From Saccharibacter sp. EH611 (GTDB lineage Bacteria; Pseudomonadota; Alphaproteobacteria; Acetobacterales; Acetobacteraceae): a stretch of DNA of 64,000 bases. Shown one piece after another: positions 44,505 through 54,309 of this stretch (the stretch's first letter is position 1; the number at the start of each line of letters is the position of its first letter). Below the pieces are notes generated by a model, which saw only the letters and a program-made list of their open reading frames with translations, searched no databases and was not told the DNA's origin. The stretch lies in NCBI RefSeq assembly GCF_009834765.1, contig NZ_WVHP01000018.1:1-64000 (forward strand), in the 5' to 3' direction. Made by a program: the position numbers and the translations under genes.

Positions 44505-46139
44505 TCACAGTGGCTGAGCGAACACACGTCCATTCTCGCAACGCCAGATATGATCAAGCCGTTCAACGCCTGTCAGTCTGTGTGTGATTAAGAGAATAGT
44601 CTGCTGAGAGTTAAGCCCATTCAATGTCTCCAAGAAGGCGCGCTCTGTCTCTATATCCAATCCCGCAGCTGGTTCATCAAGAATAAGCAGCGGTGCTGAA
44701 GAAAGAAGAACTCGCGCAAGGGCAATACGGCGGCCTTGCCCACCGGAAAGGCGCGATCCGTTTTCTCCAATCCAGCTATCCAATCCCTCAGGAAGAGACC
44801 TGACAAAGTCAGCAACTTGCGCTTGCTCCAATGCCTGCCATAGCTGACTATCAGAGAAATTTTCTCTCCCCAAAAGCAAATTATGACGCACTGTGTCATC
44901 AAAAAGGTGGCTCGACTGTGAGAGCCATGCGACTTTCTCTCGCAAAGCACCATCATTCACATCGGCACTATCGACACCACCGAAGAGAATGCGTCCTTTT
45001 TGTGGGGTTGCTACCTTGAGCAATAAAGCCGCAAGTGTTGACTTTCCAGAACCTGATGGCCCAAGGAGAACCGCGCGCTCCCCTTTCCGCAGATGCAGGG
45101 AAACATCGGTTAGAACAGGGGCCTCTGCATGCCAGCCAAAAGTCACTTGCTCACATTGAACATCGAATTGAGCTGGCAATGTTGCTGTTCCATGTGACGT
45201 AGGGCCGCTTTCATCCGACACAGCAACAACACGCTCCGCAGCATGCAAGGTTTGCCCAGCAAGGAACCCTGCCCGTGGGAGGTCGGTTACGCTCTCTAGA
45301 GCCGTTGTTATGACAAAAAGGATTGTCACCCCCACAAGAGCTTCTGGCCGCGTGAAGAAGGCCCCCATGCAGGCACACAGAACCACGGCAATACCAAGGC
45401 GTGCCAGAAAGGCAGCCACCGCATGGGCAAACACCATGGCGTGACCTTGCTTCTCCTGTAACGCATATAGCGCATCCTGCTCACAAATCAGGCGTTCCTG
45501 CATACGCCCGTCTGCGTCAAAGATACGTGTCTCACGTAGTCCTGAAGCAAGATCAAGCGCCTGATTCTGTAGAGAAGCTTGTGCCTTCTGAAGAGCTGGC
45601 CCCTGCCGGTACGATACCAACGCCATAAGAGCAGGCAACCCAAAAGCAATGACAGCAAACAAAATCGACACACAGCAGGCTAACGCGAAGCTATCCTGCA
45701 AGCAGACCCAAAATACAATAGGAAGAGTGATAACGGCTGTCGCTAATGGAATGATGATCCGTAGGTAAAGATTATCCAGGCTTTGCACATCAGAGACAAG
45801 ACGAGACAAGAGATCTCCCGAACGGCGAAACCCCAACCCAGCAGCCGCTCCTTTGGATAAGCGCCGATAAAACCAGACGCGAAGATCCGTTAACGCACGG
45901 AACATCGCATCATGAGTGATTAAACGCTCCAGATAACGCAGGACGATACGACTGCTTCCCACAGCCTGTAGCACACCATACCCCAGCCCCGTACCAATAA
46001 TTGCTGCGGCAAGCCGGTTACCCGTCTGCCCCATCAATAACAAGACTGAGCAGATAGAAAGCTCTGCGATAATGAGCCCTAACAGCAAATATCCGAGACG
46101 GGAGCGCCACACACCAAAAATTACTGCCATTGCCTTCAT
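44505..46139 (-). CDS. cydC: Cysteine/glutathione ABC exporter subunit CydC
   Basis: 544 residues: six-helix transmembrane domain (about 1-310) fused to an ATPase domain with Walker A GPSGSGKST, signature LSGGQGRRIALAR and Walker B LLILDEPAAGLD. CydDC exports cysteine and glutathione to the periplasm and is needed to assemble cytochrome bd. The ATG overlaps the cydD stop. The structural genes cydAB are not in the window, although acetic acid bacteria usually carry bd-type (CIO) oxidases. Confidence 0.88.
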   Translation of the reverse strand: MKAMAVIFGVWRSRLGYLLLGLIIAELSICSVLLLMGQTGNRLAAAIIGTGLGYGVLQAVGSSRIVLRYLERLITHDAMFRALTDLRVWFYRRLSKGAAAGLGFRRSGDLLSRLVSDVQSLDNLYLRIIIPLATAVITLPIVFWVCLQDSFALACCVSILFAVIAFGLPALMALVSYRQGPALQKAQASLQNQALDLASGLRETRIFDADGRMQERLICEQDALYALQEKQGHAMVFAHAVAAFLARLGIAVVLCACMGAFFTRPEALVGVTILFVITTALESVTDLPRAGFLAGQTLHAAERVVAVSDESGPTSHGTATLPAQFDVQCEQVTFGWHAEAPVLTDVSLHLRKGERAVLLGPSGSGKSTLAALLLKVATPQKGRILFGGVDSADVNDGALREKVAWLSQSSHLFDDTVRHNLLLGRENFSDSQLWQALEQAQVADFVRSLPEGLDSWIGENGSRLSGGQGRRIALARVLLSSAPLLILDEPAAGLDIETERAFLETLNGLNSQQTILLITHRLTGVERLDHIWRCENGRVFAQPL

Positions 46140-47830
46140 GATACGCTCTCCTGAGAGACGATATGTCCGCCCTCTAACCGAATACGCTGCGCACGACGTA
46201 ATGATGCAATCTTTTCTGAATGAGTCGCGATGATCGTGGTTCGCCCATGGAGCAGGTCTTCAAAAGCCTTGCAAAGCTCATCTTCTGTGGCTGGATCCAG
46301 ATGAGCTGTTGGTTCATCCATCACCAACAAAGGTGTGTCTTTTAAGAAAGCACGCGCAATAGCGATACGTTGCGCTTGCCCCCCTGAAAGGCCAAACCCA
46401 CCTTCCCCAATCATGGTATCCAAACCGTCTGGAAGCTGAGCGAGATAGCGCCCCACCTGGGAAGCTTCCAAAGCACGCTTAAGCTCATTTTCTTGCGCAT
46501 CGGGCCGTGCAAAAAGGATATTTTCTCGCAACGTACCCGCAAAAAGAACAGGTTTCTGACCAATCCAGCTGACATGGCGTGAAATATCAGAAGCAGCTAG
46601 CGCTGCCATATCACAGCCGCCCAAGAGCAGCTTCCCTTCTTGAGGCGTGATAAAGCCCAAAAGGAGCTCTAATAAAGTTGATTTCCCTGCACCTGACGGC
46701 CCTTCAACAAGCAATGTCTCCCCCGATTGAAGAGAGAAGCTGACATCTGTCAAAGCGGGTGCACGATCCGACGACCATGAATAGCTCACATCTTGAGCGA
46801 CTAACGCAATACCACGCTCATCATGATAAGGGGACAACTCACCACTTTTAGCTGGGGCACGTTTATCGGCTTGAGGGACGGCCTGCATTGCCTCTGCTGT
46901 CGCTGTTGCTTGAGCACGATCTTGATACACTGCCGAAAATGCACGAAAAGGTGCAAATGCTTCTGGCACCATCAGCACGGCAAAAAGGGCCGCCCCTGCC
47001 TGCTCAACAGAATGAGAGTGAAGCAAAGAATGACTCTGACTAATCACGATCCACACTAACGCAACGATCATCATAATATCGGTCGTCGCGGATGTTAGGA
47101 AAGCAACCCGCAGTACCTTCATCGTGCGTTTGCGAAGTTCTTCTGCTGCATTTCCTAGAGCCTGCGCATCACGCTCAGCATTACCGGAAAGAACAATGGT
47201 CGCAATACCACGGATACGGTCAAGAAAGCGTGTTTGTAGCCGCCCCATTGCCAAAAACTGACGACGTGAGGCAATCGCCGTCGCGATTCCGAAAACAGCC
47301 TGAAAGACGGGAAGCATCAAACAACAACCAGCTAATATTAGCCCAGCATGAAGATTCTCCCAAAGAACCACAGCGACGACACCCCATTGTGCAATCGGCC
47401 ATAATGTCGATGCAGGGAGCCAACGAGAAAAATATCCATCCAACGCTTCAACACGCTCCACCAACAATGTAGCGATAGCCGCACTGTGCTGATGGCGTAA
47501 GAGGCTTGGCCCATACGCAAAAACACGATCTAAGGTCATACGCCGCAGGGTTCGACGTGCCTTCTGCCCTGCTACCAAGGCGACCATATCTTGCCCAGCC
47601 CCGAGTAGAACACGAACAAGGCAGGCTGCAACAAAGACAGCGAAAAAGCGTCCCAGCTCATAATGCTGGTGCAGCAGAAAATCGGCGAGCATATGCGCCA
47701 AAGCCCATGCCTGCACAACACCAGCCCCAACATTGATGAGGCCTAGAAGGGCACTACTGAGAGTCGAGGATCGGTTAGCGCGGTTTTGCTGCTTGATCCA
47801 CCGTTTCAAGATCTTCTTGTCAGCTTTCAT
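46136..47830 (-). CDS. cydD: Cysteine/glutathione ABC exporter subunit CydD
   Basis: 564 residues. The membrane domain carries the CydD-type stretch AEELRKRTMKVLRVAFLTSA. The ATPase domain has Walker A GPSGAGKST, signature LSGGQAQRIAIAR and Walker B LLVMDEPTAHLD. It pairs with CydC as a heterodimer, and both ATP sites look intact. First gene of the two-gene operon, divergent from the ABC-F gene at 47987. Confidence 0.88.
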   Translation of the reverse strand: MKADKKILKRWIKQQNRANRSSTLSSALLGLINVGAGVVQAWALAHMLADFLLHQHYELGRFFAVFVAACLVRVLLGAGQDMVALVAGQKARRTLRRMTLDRVFAYGPSLLRHQHSAAIATLLVERVEALDGYFSRWLPASTLWPIAQWGVVAVVLWENLHAGLILAGCCLMLPVFQAVFGIATAIASRRQFLAMGRLQTRFLDRIRGIATIVLSGNAERDAQALGNAAEELRKRTMKVLRVAFLTSATTDIMMIVALVWIVISQSHSLLHSHSVEQAGAALFAVLMVPEAFAPFRAFSAVYQDRAQATATAEAMQAVPQADKRAPAKSGELSPYHDERGIALVAQDVSYSWSSDRAPALTDVSFSLQSGETLLVEGPSGAGKSTLLELLLGFITPQEGKLLLGGCDMAALAASDISRHVSWIGQKPVLFAGTLRENILFARPDAQENELKRALEASQVGRYLAQLPDGLDTMIGEGGFGLSGGQAQRIAIARAFLKDTPLLVMDEPTAHLDPATEDELCKAFEDLLHGRTTIIATHSEKIASLRRAQRIRLEGGHIVSQESVS

Positions 47831-47986
47831 ACCCCCTCATATAAAAGGAAGTGACACAGATAGACAGAGGTAATTCGTAAGAAGTTTCGCTTTTCTCAGA
47901 AGTACCTTGTTAAAGCGCCTCTTATAAAAGAGAATTTATTTTTCACCCTTGCATTCCTCCTCATAAATGCGCCACATGCAACAGTT

Positions 47987-49798
47987 ATGGCAGCACCAAT
48001 TTTTAATCTCCAAGATATCACGTACACACTAGGGGGACGCCCTCTTCTTGATGGCGCCTCCTTTTCGCTTTTGCCCGGTGAGCGCCTCTGCCTCGTCGGG
48101 CGGAATGGAAGCGGCAAGTCCACGCTTTTGCGTATTGCTGCTGGAGAGATACAGCCTGATGACGGCCTTCGCTTTGTTCAGCCAGGGTTGAAAGTTCATT
48201 ACCTTCCGCAAGAGCCTGATCTCTCTGCATGGCCAACGACGTATGACTATGTAGCGTCCGTTCTTGATGATTTATCAAAATATCGTGCACGCTCCATGCT
48301 TGCCGAACTTGGTTTAACAGGGGATGAAACGTGCAGCAGCCTTTCTGGCGGGGAGGCCCGCCGGTGCGCCTTGGCTCAAGCTCTAGCAGCAGAACCAGAC
48401 TTACTGCTTCTCGACGAACCGACGAACCATCTCGATCTGCCATGCATCGCTTGGCTGGAGCGTGAACTTCAAGCGTCTCATGCGGCTATGGTCGTCATCA
48501 GCCATGATCGCCGCTTTTTGGAAACCCTATGTCGCGCCGTGATCTGGCTTGAGCAAGGGAAAACGCAACGACTAGACGCAAATTTTTCCCATTTCGAGAC
48601 ATGGCGTGACGAACAAATTGAACTCGCTGAACGGGCAGCCCATAAATTGGATCGACAGATTGCCCGTGAAGAAGATTGGATGCGCTATGGTGTGACAGCA
48701 CGACGCAAACGTAATGTGCGGCGCGTTGCAGAGCTCGCGGATTTGCGGGCAAAACGCCGTGACATTGCGTCTCGGCAGCGTGGCTCCCTCAATATGGTCG
48801 CCAATGAAGCGGACAATACCAGTAAGATTGTTATCGCAGCAGACCATATTTCATGGGCTTTCCCAGATCGTACGCTGATTAACGACCTCTCATTAAAAAT
48901 CACTCGTGGCGACCGCCTTGGTCTCTGTGGCGCTAATGGAACGGGGAAAACCACCTTATTACGCCTCCTGACAGGACAGCTTACCCCTCAGCAGGGAGAG
49001 GTGCGCCTTAGCCCATCGCTTAAAATGGTCACGCTTGACCAACAGCGCACGGCTTTAGAGGGGAATCGTACTGTTGTTGATGTCCTAACGAATGGACAAG
49101 GGGAAATCGTCGAGGTCGGAACTGAACGTCGTCACGTTATGGGCTATATGAAGGACTTTCTCTTTCGCCCAGAGCAGGCACGAACACCCGTGAACCATCT
49201 TTCCGGTGGGGAACGTGGTCGCCTTGCCCTAGCCTGTGCGTTAGCCCGCCCTTCAAACCTGCTCGTTTTGGATGAGCCCACCAATGACCTTGACCTTGAG
49301 ACGTTGGATCTCCTCCAAGATATGTTGGCAGATTACGCAGGCACCGTTCTGCTCGTAAGCCACGATCGTGACTTCCTTGATCGTCTTACCACCTCCATTC
49401 TCGTTGCCGAGGGGGATGGTCAGTGGATCGACTATGCAGGCGGTTATTCTGACATGCTTGCTCAAAGAAAGGGCAATGCTCCTAAAGAACGTCGTCTTTC
49501 CGAAAGCAATACGTCAGAGCCACCGAGTTCTAAACCGCGCAGCGTCTCCAGCAAGCCTGCTGCCAAACTCAGCTACAAAGAGCAGCTTGAGCTTAAGGAG
49601 CTCCCTGAGACAATGGAAAAACTCGGGAAAGATGTCGCCGTTTGCCGCAAAGCTCTTAGCGACCCCGAGCTTTATAGTCGTGACCCTGCACGCTTTGAAA
49701 AGGTAACTGCTGTCTTACAAGAGGTGGAGCAGCGTCTCACCGACAGCGAAGAGCGTTGGTTAGAGCTTGAAACAAAACGCCTAGAACTTGAAGAGTAA
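47987..49798 (+). CDS. uup: ABC-F ATPase, Uup type
   Basis: 603 residues with two ABC domains and no membrane segments. Walker A motifs are GRNGSGKST (about residue 38) and GANGTGKTT; both signatures are LSGGEARR and LSGGERGR, and both Walker B boxes are present (LLLLDEPTNHLD, LLVLDEPTNDLD). The linker contains RRKRNVRRVAELADLRAKRRD, characteristic of Uup, and a C-terminal coiled coil (residues about 525-603) completes the family layout. Uup binds ribosomes or branched DNA and limits transposon excision. Confidence 0.9.
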   Translation: MAAPIFNLQDITYTLGGRPLLDGASFSLLPGERLCLVGRNGSGKSTLLRIAAGEIQPDDGLRFVQPGLKVHYLPQEPDLSAWPTTYDYVASVLDDLSKYRARSMLAELGLTGDETCSSLSGGEARRCALAQALAAEPDLLLLDEPTNHLDLPCIAWLERELQASHAAMVVISHDRRFLETLCRAVIWLEQGKTQRLDANFSHFETWRDEQIELAERAAHKLDRQIAREEDWMRYGVTARRKRNVRRVAELADLRAKRRDIASRQRGSLNMVANEADNTSKIVIAADHISWAFPDRTLINDLSLKITRGDRLGLCGANGTGKTTLLRLLTGQLTPQQGEVRLSPSLKMVTLDQQRTALEGNRTVVDVLTNGQGEIVEVGTERRHVMGYMKDFLFRPEQARTPVNHLSGGERGRLALACALARPSNLLVLDEPTNDLDLETLDLLQDMLADYAGTVLLVSHDRDFLDRLTTSILVAEGDGQWIDYAGGYSDMLAQRKGNAPKERRLSESNTSEPPSSKPRSVSSKPAAKLSYKEQLELKELPETMEKLGKDVAVCRKALSDPELYSRDPARFEKVTAVLQEVEQRLTDSEERWLELETKRLELEE

Positions 49799-49803
49799 GC
49801 TAA

Positions 49804-49844
49804 AAGCCCTGCTTCTAATCTTGATCTGGAACGGGGCTTCTTTA
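49804..49844 (+). terminator. Weak hairpin after the Uup-type gene
   Basis: AAGCCC (49804-49809) pairs with GGGCTT (49834-49839), followed by CTTTATT. The loop is 24 bases, so the structure is weak, but position and T-rich tail fit a terminator. It converges on the end of the restored SHOCT frame. Confidence 0.45.
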
Positions 49845-49940
49845 TTAGATCGTATTTAAAATCCGTTTTTTTGCCTTCTCAAACTCTTCCTCACTTAAAA
49901 TGCCCTCACTCCTAAGGCGACCAATTTTCTCTAAGCCTTC

Positions 49941-49980
49941 CAATTGCTCATTCGTCAGACCAATTGCTCATTCGTCAGAC
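49941..49980. repeat. Exact 20-bp tandem duplication that truncates the 49955 gene
   Basis: CAATTGCTCATTCGTCAGAC occurs twice head to tail, at 49941-49960 and 49961-49980. As 20 is not a multiple of three, the second copy shifts the frame of the minus-strand gene and produces a stop at 49955-49957. With one copy removed, the frame runs on to 49845. Confidence 0.95.
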
Positions 49981-50554
49981 CTCCTTCATGTGATGGTGTT
50001 CCAGAGGAATAGGCAGCAGAGGATGGTGAAGAAGGAAATGGTGGAGGTTTAGGCCCATAGGACGGTGTTTGCCATTGATGATCAAAACCGTTCGACGTAA
50101 AAGGGGCATAACCTCGCGGCGTCCGCGGCCAAAGTGCCCAAATTAGTGCGATAAACCAAGCGAGCCCTGTCCAAGCACCAAAAACATTAACGAGAATGAT
50201 GGCGGCTTTATTTTCATGATCACGCGATAAAGCAATAATCGAAGGAAGAAGATACAGGGCAAGTAGGCCTACGCCACCAAGCACGCACAGTAAAATAATA
50301 CCAATTCCAAACGCAGCTATCGCACTGTCATCATCGGATGTATCGGCATGGAAGATATTTCCCTCATACGCGATAGCATCCAAGGGGTGATTCACCCCGC
50401 TCGTTAGGCTGACCTCAGAATGCTGTACAACAGCACGAGCTGAAGGAAATGCTGCCTGCACAATAGAACTATGCCCCATGAACAACATAAAAGCAGCGAC
50501 AATACCTACTAGGAACGCTCCACACCCTCTTTCGTGATGACCTCTCCCCGGCAT
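49955..50554 (-). CDS. Superinfection-immunity-like membrane protein, SHOCT tail lost by frameshift
   Basis: 199 residues as it stands, with AAGGA 8 bases before the ATG. A signal-like segment (residues 12-34) is followed by a two-helix membrane domain with the pattern YLLPSIIALSRDHENKAAI, then LVNVFGAWTGLAWFIALIWAL in pieces, matching the superinfection immunity (T4 Imm-like) family common in bacterial genomes. A Pro/Ser-rich linker leads to the stop. Without the 20-bp duplication the protein would continue LEGLEKIGRLRSEG and ILSEEEFEKAKKRIL, a perfect SHOCT domain ending at 49845. The membrane domain should still be made. Confidence 0.82.
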   Translation of the reverse strand: MPGRGHHERGCGAFLVGIVAAFMLFMGHSSIVQAAFPSARAVVQHSEVSLTSGVNHPLDAIAYEGNIFHADTSDDDSAIAAFGIGIILLCVLGGVGLLALYLLPSIIALSRDHENKAAIILVNVFGAWTGLAWFIALIWALWPRTPRGYAPFTSNGFDHQWQTPSYGPKPPPFPSSPSSAAYSSGTPSHEGGLTNEQLV

Positions 50555-50625
50555 AACTGTGTCCTTTTTATCCTATAGGCTGGGCATAATGCACAAGCAC
50601 ACTACTCTTCCTCTGGCCATAACCA

Positions 50626-51606
50626 TCAGTCCATTAGCCCAGAAGATTTCATAAGAGCTTGTGATAAACGAATCTCTTCGGCAACCCTTAAAGCCGCTTC
50701 TAAAGCGCGCAACCCCGCTTTTGCATCCACCAGAACAGGTGCACCATGCATGCAAGAAGCGACGAAAGCATCATGTTCCGCTACGAGATTATCGTGATCT
50801 TTCCACTTAACGGCTTCACGCGAGAACCCTCCCGTTCCCGGTAATGGCAAGCCATGAGAGCGGTTAATAAAGCTCAACTCACGCGCCATAAAATCAGCTG
50901 ATAAATAGCCCTCTTTCCCAAAAAGACGCATACGGCGTTCTGTTTTTAACGAAACACGGCTGGCTGTGATCGTTGCTACACAACCATTCTCAAACCTTAC
51001 ACGCGCATTGGCAATATCATCATGAGGACTCGAAACAGCCACGCCTAAAGCATCAATGCTCGCAATTGGGCTATCAACAATAGCAAGCACAAGATCAAGA
51101 TCATGAATCATCAAGTCTAAGACAACAGAAACATCTGTTCCACGTATCTTAAACGGCGCGATACGCGTCGCCTCAATATAAACAGGTTGGGTAATACGCT
51201 TCGTAATCGCACGATGCTCAGCAGAATAACGCAACAAATGCCCGACCTGTAGGACACAACCACGTTGTGCCGCCTTCTCAGCAAGAGCACGCCCCTCTTC
51301 CACACTAGCGGCAATCGGTTTTTCAACCAAAACATGCCTCCCTGCTTCTAAGGCGGTAAGGCCAAGGGCATAATGACTTTCAGCCGGTGTCGCGATAACA
51401 ACAGCATCTACGTGCTCAAGGAGCGCTTCATAACTCTCAAAAACACGACAGCTCACATCACGCGCTACGGCACGGGCCCGTTTTATGTCGGGGTCATGCA
51501 CGCCAATAAGCGTTTCCTTTGGGTGCTGCGCTACCTTGATTGCATGAAGGCGGCCAAAATGCCCCACCCCTACAATACCAACCCGAAAGACTGACTGAAC
51601 GTTCAT
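50626..51606 (-). CDS. Cytoplasmic Gfo/Idh/MocA family oxidoreductase
   Basis: 326 residues from the ATG at 51606 (MNVQSVFRVGIVG); an upstream ATG at 51684 would add 26 non-conserved residues. The Rossmann motif GIVGVGHFGRLHA and the active-site motif VEKPIAASVEEG are present, and the helix HDLDLVLAIV follows the substrate-binding IHD. There is no signal peptide, so unlike the 32779 gene it acts in the cytoplasm, probably on a sugar or nucleotide sugar. Similar genes sit near lipid A genes in some relatives, but none are seen here. Confidence 0.78.
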   Translation of the reverse strand: MNVQSVFRVGIVGVGHFGRLHAIKVAQHPKETLIGVHDPDIKRARAVARDVSCRVFESYEALLEHVDAVVIATPAESHYALGLTALEAGRHVLVEKPIAASVEEGRALAEKAAQRGCVLQVGHLLRYSAEHRAITKRITQPVYIEATRIAPFKIRGTDVSVVLDLMIHDLDLVLAIVDSPIASIDALGVAVSSPHDDIANARVRFENGCVATITASRVSLKTERRMRLFGKEGYLSADFMARELSFINRSHGLPLPGTGGFSREAVKWKDHDNLVAEHDAFVASCMHGAPVLVDAKAGLRALEAALRVAEEIRLSQALMKSSGLMD

Positions 51607-51779
51607 AAAGGGCAAACTAGCATTCCTACATCGCCAGGCAAAGTCAGGAAAAGAGACGGTATAATGATATCGTAACGGTTGCATATCCTGCCAGGACAGG
51701 GCATGTTCTCAACCCTCCTTTAAGATCGCTTCGGTCTGACCTCTTTCTTTCATGCTCTTTTGAGGTTCCTCAGCCCCCT

Positions 51780-53318
51780 ATGATGTATTACAGCCGCCTC
51801 AGAATGTTAGGTGTTGTGGGCATCTGTTTGGTCAGTGCTCTGCTCTGTCTGCCCAACTTTATCACCAAACCTTCCGTTCCCCTTCCCTGGCATCAAGTTC
51901 ATCTGGGGCTTGATCTCCGAGGAGGCTCATACCTCTTGTTGCAACTTGATACGCAGTCTTTGCAACATGATCGTCTTCAATCTCTTGAAGGGCAAGTAAG
52001 ACAAGGTCTTCTCGCTGCTCATCTTGGTTTTATTGATATACAGCGTGATGACAAAGAAGCGACACTTAGCTTCCTTCCCAGAGCTGAATCGGAGCGCTCT
52101 GCCGCACGAAAAGTTCTTGAAGGTATATCCCCTGCTGTACCCGGTGAGCTTTCCGTGTCGGAGCGACATGGACGATTGACCGTCACTCTTCAGCGCGATG
52201 CCATGCGTGTTCGTGCGAAGGAGGCCGTTGATCGTTCTATCGAAATTGTGCGCCGCCGTATTGATAGCACAGGCGCAATCGACCCAAGCATTGCACGTGA
52301 AGGCGATAATCGCATCGTTCTAGAGCTTCCGGGCATTAGTGACCCTGAGCGGATTAAAAATCTACTCGGCACTACAGCGCGCATGACGTTTCATCTCGTT
52401 GGGCCCAACCCTGAGACAGCAACTCCTGGCACTACCCTCATGGCTATGCAGGATGGGGGCGGCTCTTTGGCCGTACAGGATCAAGTAGATGTTGATGGAG
52501 CAGATCTTTCCGATGCCGCTGCCACAATGAGCGAAGGCCGCTGGGCTGTTTCATTGAAATTTGATAACCGAGGGGCTGAAGACTTCGCACGCATCACCAC
52601 AGAGCATGTTGGCAAACGCTTCGCTATTGTCCTTGATAACCGCATTCTAACAGCACCCGTTATCAATACTCCTATCACCGCTGGACAAGGCGAAATTTCA
52701 GGCAACTTCTCGGCTCGTTCAGCCTCTGACCTCGCCCTCCTTCTTCGCGCTGGCGCCCTACCGGCCCCGTTGAGTGTCGTGGAGCAACGTAGCATCGGGC
52801 CAAGTCTTGGGGCAGCCTCCATTCATGCTGGCGTTATGAGCTTGGCTGCGGGTTTCATTTTCGTTGTCGCCTTTATGCTGCTTTTCTACGCTCGTTTTGG
52901 CCTTTATGCTGACATTGCGCTCTTCGCAAACTTAGTCATGATCTTAGCGATCTTGTCTTTATTTGGAGCAACGCTTACCCTTCCTGGGATGGCCGGTATC
53001 CTGCTAACGCTTGGTATGGCCGTGGATGCCAATATCTTGATTAACGAGCGCATCCGCGAAGAAATTAAACGTGGACGCAAACCTCTACAGGCTCTGCAAA
53101 CTGGCTTTGAACGCGCAACAAGCACCATTGTTGATAGTAACGCCACGGCATTCCTTGCGCATGTGATGCTCTTTGTCTTCGGGACAGGCGCTGTGCGGAA
53201 CTTTGCTTTGACGATTACGATTGGTATCGTCACAACGTTGTTCACCACGCTTGTCCTCTCGCGTATGCTTATCGTGCGCTGGTACGCCCATACTCGTCCC
53301 AAAAAACTTCCGGTCTGA
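51780..53318 (+). CDS. secD: Protein translocase subunit SecD
   Basis: 512 residues. An N-terminal membrane helix is followed by HLGLDLRGGSYLLLQLD, the large periplasmic domain (IRRRIDSTG-type stretch IVRRRIDSTGAIDPSI), and five C-terminal helices including AGILLTLGMAVDANILINERI. With SecF it uses the proton gradient to pull exported proteins through SecYEG. It is followed after 5 bases by secF. yajC is not adjacent. Confidence 0.96.
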   Translation: MMYYSRLRMLGVVGICLVSALLCLPNFITKPSVPLPWHQVHLGLDLRGGSYLLLQLDTQSLQHDRLQSLEGQVRQGLLAAHLGFIDIQRDDKEATLSFLPRAESERSAARKVLEGISPAVPGELSVSERHGRLTVTLQRDAMRVRAKEAVDRSIEIVRRRIDSTGAIDPSIAREGDNRIVLELPGISDPERIKNLLGTTARMTFHLVGPNPETATPGTTLMAMQDGGGSLAVQDQVDVDGADLSDAAATMSEGRWAVSLKFDNRGAEDFARITTEHVGKRFAIVLDNRILTAPVINTPITAGQGEISGNFSARSASDLALLLRAGALPAPLSVVEQRSIGPSLGAASIHAGVMSLAAGFIFVVAFMLLFYARFGLYADIALFANLVMILAILSLFGATLTLPGMAGILLTLGMAVDANILINERIREEIKRGRKPLQALQTGFERATSTIVDSNATAFLAHVMLFVFGTGAVRNFALTITIGIVTTLFTTLVLSRMLIVRWYAHTRPKKLPV

Positions 53319-53323
53319 TCGTT

Positions 53324-54253
53324 ATGCTCTCCCGTCCTTTACTCCGCTTTGTACGTGATGACCGGCAGATCCGCTTTATGCGTGGTCGCTATGCCGGCTT
53401 GCTCGTTTCGGCGCTTCTGTCTATCGCTTCTGTGATCTTGTTTTGCACGCCTGGTCTTAATCTAGGGTTGGATTTTCGCGGTGGGATTATCGTTGAGACC
53501 CATTCTCCTGCCCCTGAAGAACCCGCCCACATGCGCCATATTTTGGAGCAAGCGCGGATTAAGGCAGCCTCTGTACAAGCTTTCGGCTCTCCTCATGATG
53601 TGCGTATTGCTATCAATCTTCCTCAAGGTGACAATGCGGAGCACCAAACGCAGCAGCTTGTTGACCATGTTAAACAAGCTATTGCGCAAGCCTTGCCCGG
53701 CACACAAATCCAGCGTGCCGATGCTGTCGGGGGATCTGTTTCATCTGAACTCTTCCGTGATGGTGTGCTTGCCTTAGCGTTCAGTCTCGGGATGATTTTA
53801 ATCTATATCTGGTTCCGTTTTGAGCGCGAGTTTGCCCTCAGCGCTGTCATTACGCTGATCTTAGATCTGACTAAAACAATTGGTTTCTTGGTTGTTACGG
53901 GCTTTGAATTCGATCTTGTGATGGTGGCTGCGCTACTCACTATTCTTGGATATTCAACCAATGATAAAGTGGTGGTGTATGACCGTGTGCGCGAAAACCT
54001 TCGCAAATATCGCACTATGCCCCTTAAAGAGCTGCTGGATCTCTCCATTAATGAGACCCTAAACCGTACGCTGGGTACCTCGATGACAGTTTTCCTTGCA
54101 GCGCTTCCCCTCGCTCTTTTCGGCGGAAGCACCCTGACGGGCTTTGCAACCGTCATGCTCTTTGGGATTGTTGTGGGGACGTCGTCCTCCATCTTCATCG
54201 CTGCCCCTTTATTGCTTCTCATGGGACAAAAACGACTTCGCAAAGGAGCTTAG
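53324..54253 (+). CDS. secF: Protein translocase subunit SecF
   Basis: 309 residues. The motifs GLNLGLDFRGGIIVE near the N-terminus and VVVYDRVRENLRKYRTM, ETLNRTLGTSMTVF in the membrane half are diagnostic. Six membrane helices are evident. It is paired with secD and ended by the terminator at 54277. Confidence 0.96.
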   Translation: MLSRPLLRFVRDDRQIRFMRGRYAGLLVSALLSIASVILFCTPGLNLGLDFRGGIIVETHSPAPEEPAHMRHILEQARIKAASVQAFGSPHDVRIAINLPQGDNAEHQTQQLVDHVKQAIAQALPGTQIQRADAVGGSVSSELFRDGVLALAFSLGMILIYIWFRFEREFALSAVITLILDLTKTIGFLVVTGFEFDLVMVAALLTILGYSTNDKVVVYDRVRENLRKYRTMPLKELLDLSINETLNRTLGTSMTVFLAALPLALFGGSTLTGFATVMLFGIVVGTSSSIFIAAPLLLLMGQKRLRKGA

Positions 54254-54276
54254 TGCTCTTCTTAGCTGAGACTTCA

Positions 54277-54309
54277 AAAAAAAACCCGCCTCAAAGGCGG
54301 GTTTTTTAT
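54277..54309. terminator. Bidirectional intrinsic terminator between secF and the 54309 gene
   Basis: AAAACCCGCC (54281-54290) and GGCGGGTTTT (54296-54305) form a 10-bp stem with a 5-base loop, with an A run before and a T run after. It can end both the secDF transcript and the converging mscL-lipoprotein transcript. Confidence 0.93.
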
